This document shows, in pieces, positions 1 to 10,700 of a stretch of 27,115 nt of DNA (position 1 is the first letter of the stretch; each line of letters opens with the position of its first letter). Below the pieces are notes generated by a model. That model did no database searches. It was not told where the DNA came from and saw nothing but the letters and a program-made list of their open reading frames with translations. This DNA is from Phoronis australis (lineage: Eukaryota; Phoronida; Phoronidae), in NCBI GenBank assembly GCA_002633005.1, contig NMRA01000695.1:173058-200172 (forward strand), read 5' to 3'. The translations under genes were made by a program, and so were the position numbers.

Positions 1-858
1 TATGCAAACGAATCACGATATATTACTAATAAAACAAAATAATGAAGACTTTTCGAGCAAGCCATAGCACATTCAGTTACAAGGAAAAAATGGCGGCGTT
101 CAGGACAAGTTCCTGAACTGATGAGCCGGAAATGTGGGTACGGAAATAATCGATGACAACCGGTAATCATACGCTCAGAGAGAAGGGTCAAATGCTGTTA
201 AAAAATCGCTTTTGGCAGGAAAGGCGAAAAGAATATAAAGAAAGGGTGTCGAAAATAAGAATTTATGTAGTAAGTATTTTCGGATACTAGAACCACATGG
301 GCAGTTTGCAACAAGGACTTTAAGATACTTAACTAAACTTCATTCTGTGACTTGATTTTTGAAAACAGCACGAGCAAGCGAAATGTGAAGTTGCACGTGC
401 AATATGGCGAACATGTGAAGGAAGATTTTTTATCTCTCTGAAAAAAAGATATGTTCTGGCACAGTAAGTAATTTTTCGTGTCATGTTGCGCTTTCAATTT
501 GAGATGTGCTTTTTACCAATTGAGTAAAACTTATTCTCAAAAATTGTAACTTTCAACATGAGAGCATATTAAAATGTTTATCATTTTGAAGATGGATTTC
601 GCCTAAAGTATGTCTAGCCAGCTGCATGGCTGACAAAGCATGACTAAACGTAAAAACACAACTAGTAAAGGATGTGGGTAATATACTGTAAGCAATTTAA
701 GCGAAGCTCCGAGTTTTCAGTTCGCCACAACTCTGTTAGTTGCGGCCCTCTCGCCACGAAACGTATAGCAAAATACAACACGTCCAACAGTTCGTAAGTT
801 TCTGAAAATACGAAATTCATTAAATTACAATAGTTTCCTTCGCGAGATACTCACAACA
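1..858. other. AT-rich upstream region, nothing recognised
   Basis: No open frame with family resemblance, RNA gene or strong repeat is visible. The promoter of the GH18-like gene may lie here or in 994-1724, but I cannot point to a TATA box or start site with support. Confidence 0.5.
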
Positions 859-993
859 GGGCCCAGTTGCATAAAAGTTATACGCCGTATAGCAACAATG
901 ACGTAGCATTATCACGTGTCACGTTGACTTGAACAATGCACCTGACGTCATGCAACAATCAAACTTTAAAAGCTTTATGCAACTCAGCCCGGG
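859..993. mobile_element. Foldback (MITE-like) element with GGGCCCAGTTGCATAAA ends
   Basis: The left end GGGCCCAGTTGCATAAAAG (859-877) pairs with the right end CTTTATGCAACTCAGCCCGGG (973-993, read in reverse complement), with a few mismatches. The interior also has complementary GACGT and CAACAAT pieces. Size (about 135 bp), terminal inverted repeats and lack of coding capacity fit a MITE. I could not define a target-site duplication. Confidence 0.6.
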
Positions 994-1724
994 TGTCTAT
1001 GTGTTCATGGTGTCTCAAATGTTTGCGATTAGTTTTGAACATCATACAGTTCTCATCAAGACTGATTTTTATATACTTCCATCATTCGACAATACTTTAG
1101 CTTTGCGAGTCTTCGTGGCATGTTGTTTACAACCAATTGAAAGAAGTTTCAATCGATATGTTTTCCCTAGGCTTCTTAGACACAACCTGGTGAGTCCTAA
1201 TTCGATAGATTGGAGGAATTAGCCGGCCGGCTTGGAGGCAATGCCCATTTGCGTTACGCTTTAAGTGACCTCGACAAAGCTTTAATTTGCCCGTTTTTAT
1301 TTGTTTTCAAATTTTGCTGTTTTGTATTTACATGTACATGTAGGTCTTGTACCTGCTCCTTATTTGTAAAACAAAATAGGGTCACCGCATTACTTTTACC
1401 GGTGTTGTAGCCGCCTTAACAGAGAGGCCTCTGACAAAAAAGTTGAGTTTGCATGATTACTGAAAAGTCATTCTAATTAAACCATGAATAAATCATTGAA
1501 ATCCGTTTGAAAACGAGATAAAGTCGTTGCACGATGTCAGTTTTAGCGACTTCAATTGTTTCTGCGCAAAAGCAAACCAATTCAAACCACATGTCATTCA
1601 TTCCAAGATATAAAGGTTCTGGTGAAATTTGAAAGTTTTATATTTGAGGCATGTCTAGTGAAATTACAAGGCTTTGAAAAGGAAAGTCTCATTTACCTGA
1701 CTTGAAATGAATCTATTTTCACAG

Positions 1725-1781
1725 AAGCCATGACGCTTTTGTTATCTGTCGCTTCTCCGGTCCACGGCAACCTGATGTTCG
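1725..1781 (+). CDS. Candidate exon 1: start codon and signal peptide
   Basis: An acceptor-like TTTTCACAG precedes 1725 and a good donor (G|GTAGGT) follows 1781. ATG at 1730 opens a short hydrophobic leader beginning MTLLLSVAS and ends one base into a codon. That base joins with AG at the start of the next exon to give Glu, which matches the phase-1 entry of the exon at 5404. The leader is short for a signal peptide, so a further upstream coding exon is possible: an ATG at 1534 opens MSVLATSIVSAQ and meets a weak GTTCTG donor in the right phase at 1615/1616. Intron 1 would be 3.6 kb and contain the LINE. The phase fit is the only positive evidence, so treat this as a hypothesis. Confidence 0.35.
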
Positions 1782-4700
1782 GTAGGTAGACTAAACCTGA
1801 TTAAGTTCAATCGTAATTTTTAAAGGGTAATTGGAAACGATGCCATGGTCGTGCCATTTAGTTACAGATACGATACCTAAACCCCAGCCAACACCAAATC
1901 AGCGTTTCAAATTCCATACCAGCTGCTCCGGTGCCAGAACTCTGGCACCCGCGGGTCAAATTCCTCACCCTGACCTCAGGAACCACTGGTTCCTAGCCCT
2001 GACCCATGCTTAATAGCGGTGAGGAGTTCGCTGCCCGGGTCAGATGTGTGGCCTCAGAATATGCATGTGAACTATTTTCGGCAAGTGTGCGGAGTTTTTG
2101 GCCATGCTATGCAAGTGAGCTGTAATCTTGATGCCAACGCTTTCAGAAATTACATGGGAATGAAATTTGTTTCACATGAATGCCACCCCAAACTTTCACT
2201 GGTTGTTGCTCACCATTCATGTGAATAGATCAATTTACTAGTGATTAAAATAGTCAAAAATAAATTTTCATAATATCATTTATTGTACATCGTAGGCTTT
2301 GTCCACTCGTAAATAAATACATAAATTCAAATGTATATTCAGAGTATTTACACGGACAGCAGTTCTTCTCCTAAAGCCACAGCCTTCCGATGCAAGGCGC
2401 TGGATACTGTCATGGTTTTTCTGGTGGAATAACCTAACAAGAGAATAGTTAACATTCATAATCTCTGGTAGAAGATTTCTTCTAATGTCTCCAAGAACAG
2501 GGCATGGACTCATGAAATGAGGCTCATCTTCAATTTCACCCAGACAGCATATGCCGCATATTTTCTCACTTCTAGGAATACCCATATGTCTCCCTTTCTC
2601 TATATCAAGTGAGTGACCTGAACATCGATATTGCGCAAGTATTCTACTCGAATAAGAGCTTAAAATTCACAAATATTGCTCGCTAACAACATTACGTTTA
2701 ATAAGACTATAAAATTCATACTTATTTGAGCTACCTAATTCTAGTTGCTATTCCTGTACGCCACAATCCAGTAATCTCTGCTTGAATACCATAATAAGTT
2801 CAGCACCATTGCCTGGCCAAATAACCAAACTTCTCCATAACCGTACCTATACAAAATTTCTTTGACACGGAGTTACAATTACCGTTTTCACCTTGTTCCC
2901 TAAGCATACTATAGCACTTCAGTGGGTACCTATGTTCTTCCATATCAAGTAATTTTGACCAATACATATATTTTGTAATTAACAATTGTCTCCCACATTC
3001 ACCACGAGCCATACCATTTGGCACTTTGATACTCAATCTCAGAACATATTTACAGAAATCATTACCAACTTTTTCAATAGATTCACACATTGATGGTCCC
3101 CATATTTCTGCACCATATGTTAATATGGGCATTATCACTGATAGAGTCAAAGAGTTTAAAATGCACTCCATGGGAAATACAGTTAAATTTTGACAGAGTG
3201 GCTTTAATAACACTCATTGCTTTTCGAGCTTGGCTTGCAAGTTCTCTATAACACTCTGCTCATTTAAGTCTGCAGGAAAATGTGACTCCGAGGTACGTAT
3301 AGAACGATTTGGTATCTACTTTCTTGTCGCAAAAAACACGTTTCAGTATTTGAAAGTATGTCCCCTCGCTTAAATACCACAACATTCGTTTTCTCCAAAT
3401 TAACTTGCAAGTTGCAATCCCGACAAAACTTTTCGAGGACATTGAGCTTCATCTGTAGCCCAGCAACAGTATTCGACATCAGCACTAAATCATCAGCAAA
3501 AAACAGAGGACCTATGTCACAACTCGGAGAGACACGTATACCTCTGCCAACATTTTCTCTAATATCAGACACTAGTGTGCTAACAAACACCGAAAACAGC
3601 CATGGACTTAAAATACATCCTTGCCGGACACCAACTGTACAGTTAAAATAGGGCGTGGTCTGTGACTGTACCATAACACACGATTGCATAAAGTCGTACA
3701 TACTGCGCAAAATGTTTAAAAAATTTCCATGCAGATCTTTGGTTAAAAGGGAATATAATAAACGGGAAATATCTACACTATCAAATGCCTTACTATAATC
3801 AACGAATGCTCAATATACTTTCCCCTTCCGTTTAGTGACATGTTTCTGGATAATACTGCGTAGGTTAAAAATGTTATCGATTGTAGAGTACCCAGTCTTA
3901 AAGCCTGCTTGTTCTTCCGGGACACATCCCGTGTTATTCGACCATTCAACTATACGAGAATAACGAATTTGGTTTAAAAATTTTATTAATTCTACCTATA
4001 ACGGAGATCCCTGTATAATTATTTGGACTAAATCTGTCTCCCTTTTTGTAATACGGTACAATAATACTTTTTGACCATTGGAATGGGTAATGCCCGGTAT
4101 TGAAAGTTCTATTAAAAAGTTTGTGGAGAAGTTCTACTATAGGGCCTCAGGAAAGCACTTATAGAATTCAACCGGTATGCCGTCTTCTCCGGGAGATTTA
4201 TTATTCTTTTCTTTCTTATTGGCCCTTACTATTTCATCTGCGCTAATACCGGCATTTAGTTCATCCATGTCAAAGGCACTGGTTACGTCACGCTCACTCT
4301 GTGGGTGACTACTACAAAGCTCACACTGTGCGTCATGCTCTTCAAGAGTCTGTCTAACTAGGTCATCAAAAGTTTCACTGCGACCCTGGGGGTTATAGCC
4401 CCTCCTGCCCCCTATGGTGCGCCGCCCGTGCAGTTTTTCCCAAGGTCTTCCCAGTGTCACTCAATAAGCATATGCTGTGCTCTCCGACAGGACATCACGA
4501 TATGAGATCGATCTCTCCAAAAGCGTAGCCGAATTGACTCGGAACTATTTAGGAGATCGCATCTGGAATTTAGAGAGGAGCTGCCATGGAATCGTTTCCA
4601 ACATCTGTATATGGTGTCCTTTTCTCCATCGACGTCATCGTAATACTTGTATCAACATCACCACTACAACCATCATGACAACCACAACCATAACCACATC

Positions 4701-7700
4701 GTTTCCGATCGTGATCATCGTCCCATCACCATTGTCAACTGTAGCCACCGACAACTTCCTCGTCAGTTTCGTCATCTTCATCCTTATTGCCGTCTGTTTC
4801 ATCTTGGTCAACCAATGCCTCTATCGACCCGCATTACCATAACTCTTATCTCCATCGCGAGATTCATCACCATAACCACTGGCATGATCATGATTATCGA
4901 TACCGTCATTTTTTGCCATCAATTTATCATTTCATCTTCTTGATCTCTTCTGGACACAAAACAATTATACCTGTACTTTACAGCAATGTGTGTTTTGCAT
5001 ACTGTGTAGTGCAATAACTTATTGGTCTATCTATCTGATGGTGGCACGTGTTATTTATCGTTTTCTAAGTTTTACAAAGTGTGAAAACATTCTTTCAATT
5101 AATGAATAAAGGAAAGTTATATATATATTTCTAATTAAACCGTTGTTTTCTTGAAATTACTAGGCAACTGGCGACTGAAACTAGGAGTCGGAAAATATCC
5201 ATTTCAGTCACAACACTATGCCATTCTCGTGGTCACGTGACCGTGTTTTTACCCAAAATGTCGTTTCTTGAAATGTGTATTATTTTTTGAAACTTGGTTT
5301 TTCATAGGTGTGAAATAGGATTGCACTTAACATTTACGGCGAATCCATAAATCAAGTATAACGGAATCAAGTTCATCTGGCTCCATGACTTATTGTATTT
5401 CAGAGGTAAATCGTGTGTGCTATGTGCAGATTGCTGCTAGTGTTCTAGCGCAGCCAGACACATTCGGAGCGGAACAGATAAAGCACGTGGACCCGTATTT
5501 ATGTACTCACCTCGTCTTCCACAAGTCTCGATTTGGGGAGCATTTGCAAGACGCGACCTATTTCTGTAAGTGAAACTACGTGACGAACTACCGCGCCCAC
5601 TGGCGAAACTAGTAGTTTTTAGTTTGAGTGGGGGTCAAACATAATTTGCCCAACTTATTAAATATGCTCTTATGGTTTGGTTTTATGAATGAATATTAAT
5701 TTTTGAAGACCTTTTGGTCAGTTTCGCATATTTTACTTACTTGAAATTTTACCTCGAACCCTTTTAGTTGCTTTCTGTGAAAATGAAATAAAAGAAGTGC
5801 CCTATACCGGAAGTGGTGACGCTCCCCGCGAATGCGCTCAGGACAAAAGCATTTTCCCTCGCGTTTCACATTTTTCGACACCAGATCAGTCAGAAGTGTC
5901 CGCAATATCAAAATAATAGCACTCGGACAAACATTTCCATATAGACCTGTCATTTCGACTGCACAGCGATAACTAATTCGCAACGTCGTTGCATCGCAAT
6001 TTTGCAAACCTGCTGGAAATTTATCTTTCTAGTTACAAGAGTATAAAGCTGCTGAGCTCATTGCAACATCATTGACTCGAACTTTATGCCTTACTTTATT
6101 TTCTTTTTGATCTAAAAACATCAGTTACGGTTTCATAGATTATGTCATGGTATCAGCAAAATGTTTCAAAATCCATGTATGTAGTAATTTTATACGTGTA
6201 ACTCACTGGCCATTGTCGAGCAGAGGCAAGGACCTGAGTCGTGACAAGGAATACATGTAGCTTTCATTGAAATCTAGATCTGTTTAGCTGTCGTTTTGAT
6301 CTGTTGTATGCAAAGCTTCCCTGTATGCAAACGGATTCAACAAACTAGAGGCTAGCATTTTCACAGATATTCAATTCTAGTGTGACCAATGAAAAAGTTC
6401 GTTATTTATTTTGTCATGGTGACAGTGATCAAGACATTCATGTTTTTCTGTTGTTCTGAAGTGACTGAGAAATATAATTTTTCATGGCCACGCGCATGAA
6501 CATTACACCAAAATAAAGTCTAATTTCACCTTCTCTTTCGTTAGTAAAGTTTCTCTTATTTGACTTGCGCCGGTACAAAAGTAAATTATGGCTCACTCAA
6601 TTCATTTACCTCTAATGCGAAATTAAACAGTAGCGTTCACCACAAAATATATTGCAACACTGTCATTCACTGGTTTGAACTTGATGGATTAGAATTTGAA
6701 TTAATTTTTACTCTTTCATTGACATTTGTTTCACAAACGTTAGTGAATAACTGTAGAATCCTGAAGCAAATTACATATAGTGACAAGGCTCCGACTGTAA
6801 TGGCCGTGAAACGTTCTTGCTGAGTACTTAGCCAGGCTTTCTTTTACTTTCATACAAACCAGAAAACACCATTTCCCATGCCAAATGGATTTCGCAAGCT
6901 ACTGTTTAACTTCCAAGATCCACGCGACGGGCGTAAGCGCGTCGCATAAGGTTATCGCTTGTGGAACGCTATCATTGTTTTCCTTTGTTGCGTCTTTGTT
7001 GGATATAACAATACCGGTCGCACGGACATCGTACCTTGGGCGCTCATCAGCCGGTTACCAATAATTGCTTATTTTTAATCTCAGTCCCGGTTTTGTGCTA
7101 TCACCAACTGCATTATAAACTCTGACTGCAGATGATATTAGGCCATCTGTTCGCCTTCTAAAGAACGAAAACCCTGAGCTCAGGTTCCTTTGGTCCATGG
7201 ACATTTCGTCTGACCACAACTTCAGCCAAACACACGAACTGGACACGACTCACTTGAATGGGCTTCTTGACATTCTGCAAAGGAATGATTTGTCTGGTCT
7301 CGTGTTTGTCGCAAATCGGTCGAATGAAGAACGTTTAACCAATCTAATAATGGTAAGGCCACGGTAAGGGTGCCTTACTGTATTTAGACAATGTGATTCA
7401 CCGGCGAGACTATAAGCAGTTCCAAATTTCAGTTATAGCATTTTCAGTTGTCACGTTGAAAAGCGCCTGGTTAACATAAGTGACATTTTCTTCTTGAGAA
7501 ACAGTTATTGTTTTGGATCTCATTAAGACGCCAGTACATGTCGTCAGAAAAAGATGCGGGATGTGCGTTACGTAGACACGAGACTGACTTCTTGGCGAAA
7601 ATGCAAGATTACGCGAGACATCACGAGATATCGCCATATAATATAAGCAAAACATGCAATCACATTAGCTTCCTTCGCGGAGTTCACGTGTCTACGTATA

Positions 7701-10700
7701 TGACTGAGCCTGTCGAAGCCATATTGTTGTGCCTACTTATCCCTTATGGACTCAATTCACACACCTAGACAGGAAGCGCGTTCCAAAACGAGGCTAACTA
7801 CATAGCTCGGTTGATGGCTTATCGGCATAGTTGTGTTCTGCGTTGCCATACGCCGCGACGAAGGAAAATATTTCCGTGTAAAATTTATGAATGCTTTCGA
7901 AAAGTTTGATCATATTTTGTCGCATCTCGGTTGCCGAGCATCATAGCAATGACCGGTGAACCTTCGGCCAGTCAGATTGTGTTTTCATGACTACCGGTTG
8001 AAACATGGTGCATTTGTTTTCAAAAAGGACAGAACCCTCAATCCCTCGATTGTGGGACCGCATATCGGTCTTATTCTTCTCTAAAAAATATTGAAAAATC
8101 GCGCGAAATTCCCCTCACGATTCCTAAAAATTCCCCTAAAATGATTGAAACTTGTAACCACACAGGTGACAATTTGAAAGAGCACAAAATACAAAAGGCT
8201 ACTTGAGACTGCCTATGAGAGCTTGCAACAGTTAGGGCGGGTGTGCTATTGCATATGCACTAAAAAAAGTTGGGGGGCTACAGCCGCCCCAGCCCCCTAT
8301 GGTGTGCCGCCTACGTACTGATGGTGATCTGGAAGTAAATTTCCTCCTCACTCGACGAAAAATCCCCCTCTCAGAAGGCACGGGCACCTTTCCCCTCGGA
8401 TGAACGCGGCCTTGAAGGAACATGATAACTACTCTTGTTCTGCCCAGTTAACAGAAATTAAGCTCTGAAACGAGATGAGTTAATTTTTCAGTTTATGCTT
8501 TAAGCGAACAGACTAGGTGTTTTATTTTGAAATTCAACTTGGTCCAGATTGATATTAGAAACCTAACAGATGAACATGTAAAATTTATTAAAACCAAGAC
8601 AGCAGAATTGATGGTTAAATAGTTTTTAGCTTCAGTCAGCAGCCTGTTTTTTTATTTTAATAAAAATAATTTTAATAAAATCAATCCTTCTTAAAGGTTA
8701 ATGACAAATTAAGAGTTAGTCCAGGTATTCCCTAACTTGTTCACTACCAGCACCTGCTGTGCTTGATGTCAATATTCTTGATTAACAAATTAAACCAGAT
8801 GTGACTTGCACATGAAAGCAAAATGCGATGAGCCACCACTGTCAAATATACCCCCGCATTCAGCATACATAATCCGTAACACGGTTGCCGCAATTTGGTC
8901 ATTTATTTTTCATGTTTCGAAACTAGTTTCCGAAAAAAACTTGTACCCTTTCGTCGGACAACTCTTTGGTTCATTGACTTGTTCTCTAATGTATCGGTGT
9001 TTTTTTTTTCGTCTTTGTATTTAATTGTCTACAAAATATTTAGGGTTTAATATGGAGGTTGGACTAGAAAGACCAGCCATTTAACTCATGCAATGTCAAC
9101 TTCCGCTTTGTTTATCGCACTGAGCCTCGCTTTGGGTTTTAATGTTCCCCGCGTTAATTAGGATTTTGGAGCGAAAGGGATCAAACAACACACGTGAGCG
9201 TATGCTTTACAACATCGCAGCATGTCGATCACGTTTTCCCGCCGAATCGTTTTCTCGCAAGTGGACTAACTGCATGGGTTATTCTTTGGTTCAACCTTGT
9301 GTGGGTGTTTTTTTTTTCTGTAGCCAGATTCTAATCTATCTGGTTTTCATCTAGGAAACAAAGGCTATATTTGACGACTATGCAAAGCTGATGGGTACAA
9401 GGTTCACCTTGGCAGCTCAAGTAATGCCCTCTATGAACCTTTACAAAATACAATTAGTTATACGGTAAGTCCAATTANATATAAGCAAAACATGCAATCA
9501 CATTAGCTTCCTTCGCGGAGTTCACGTGTCTACGTATATGACTGAGCCTGTCGAAGCCATATTGTTGTGCCTAGTTATCCCTTATGGACTCAATTCACAC
9601 AGCTAGACAGGAAGCGCGTTCCAAAACGAGGCTAACTACATAGCTCGGTTGATGGCTTATCGGCATAGTTGTGTTCTGCGTTGCTCGATCTTAAAAGTCG
9701 TTGCCATACGCTGCGACGAAGGAAAATATTTCCGTGTAAAATTTATGAATGCTTTCGAAAAGTTTGATCATATTTTGTCGCATCTCGGTTGCCGAGCATC
9801 ATAGCAATGACCCCGGTGAACCTTCGGCCAGTCAGATTGTGTTTTCATGACTACCGGTTGAAACATGGTGAATTTGTTTTCAAAAAGGACAGAGCCCTCA
9901 ATCCCTCGATTGTGGGACCGCATATCGGTCTTATTCCTCTCTAAAAATATTGAAAAATCGCGCGAAATTCCCCTCACGATTCCTAAAAATTCCCCTAAAG
10001 TGATTGAAACTTGTAACCACACAGGTGACGATTTGAAAGAGCACAAAATACAAAATGCTACTTGAGACTGCCTATGAGAGCTTGCAACAGTTAGGGCAGG
10101 TGTGCTATTGCATATGCAACGCAGCACTAAAAAAAAGTTGGGGGGGCTACAGCCGCCCCAGCCCCCTATGGTGTGCCGCCTACGTACTGATGGTGATCTG
10201 GAAGTAAATTTCCTCCTCACTCGACGAAAAATCCCCCTCTCAGAAGACACGGGCACCTTTCCCCTCGGATGAACGCGGCCTTGAAGGAACATGATAACTA
10301 CTCTTGTTCTGCCCAGTTAACTGAAATTAAGCTCTGAAACGAGATGAGTTAAATTTTCAGTTTATGCTTTAAGTGAACAGACTAGGTGTTTTATGTTGAA
10401 ATTCAACTTGGTCCAGATTGATATTAGAAACCTAACAGATGAACATGTAAAATTTATTAAAACCAAGACAGCAGAATTGATGGTTAAATAGTTTTTAGCT
10501 TCAGTCACCAGCCTGTTTTTTATTTTAATAAAAATAATTTTAATAAAATCAATCCTTCTTAAAGGTTAATGACAAATTAAGAGTTAGTCCAGGTAGTCCC
10601 TAACTTGTTCACTACCAGGACCTGCTGTGCTTGATGTCAATATTCTTGATTAACAAATTAAACCAGATGTGACTTGCACATGAAAGCAAAATGCGATGAG

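Larger units (their letters stand above)
7641..9477 (+). repeat. Direct duplication, copy 1 (contains exon 4 copy 1)
   Basis: Nearly identical, base for base, to 9479-11345. It begins ATATAAGCAAAACATGC and ends GTAAGTCCAATTA. Differences are scattered substitutions (for example CCTACTTATC versus CCTAGTTATC near 7730) and a few indels, at roughly one percent by eye. The copy ends immediately before the N at 9478. Confidence 0.92.

Noticed and set aside
3358-3651. Plus-strand 97-codon frame
   Set aside because: It is the antisense shadow of the reverse transcriptase region of the LINE.
4586-4672. ATG in a strong context (GCCATGG) with a hydrophobic run (VLFSIDVIVILVS) as the signal exon
   Set aside because: No adequate phase-1 donor lies within or after the hydrophobic run; the only phase-1 GT cuts before it. 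It also runs into the CAT-rich tract.
4477-5017. Overlapping plus-strand frames rich in His/Thr/Ile
   Set aside because: They arise from the CAT/ACC low-complexity tract, and three overlapping frames cannot all be real.
8232-10292. Minus-strand frames at 8232-8423 and 9768-10292 sharing a GRVHPRGKVPV...RRHTIGGWGG sequence
   Set aside because: They are the same sequence in the two duplicate copies and lie in a repeat with GC-rich hairpin. The frames differ in length because of small indels, as expected for non-coding DNA.
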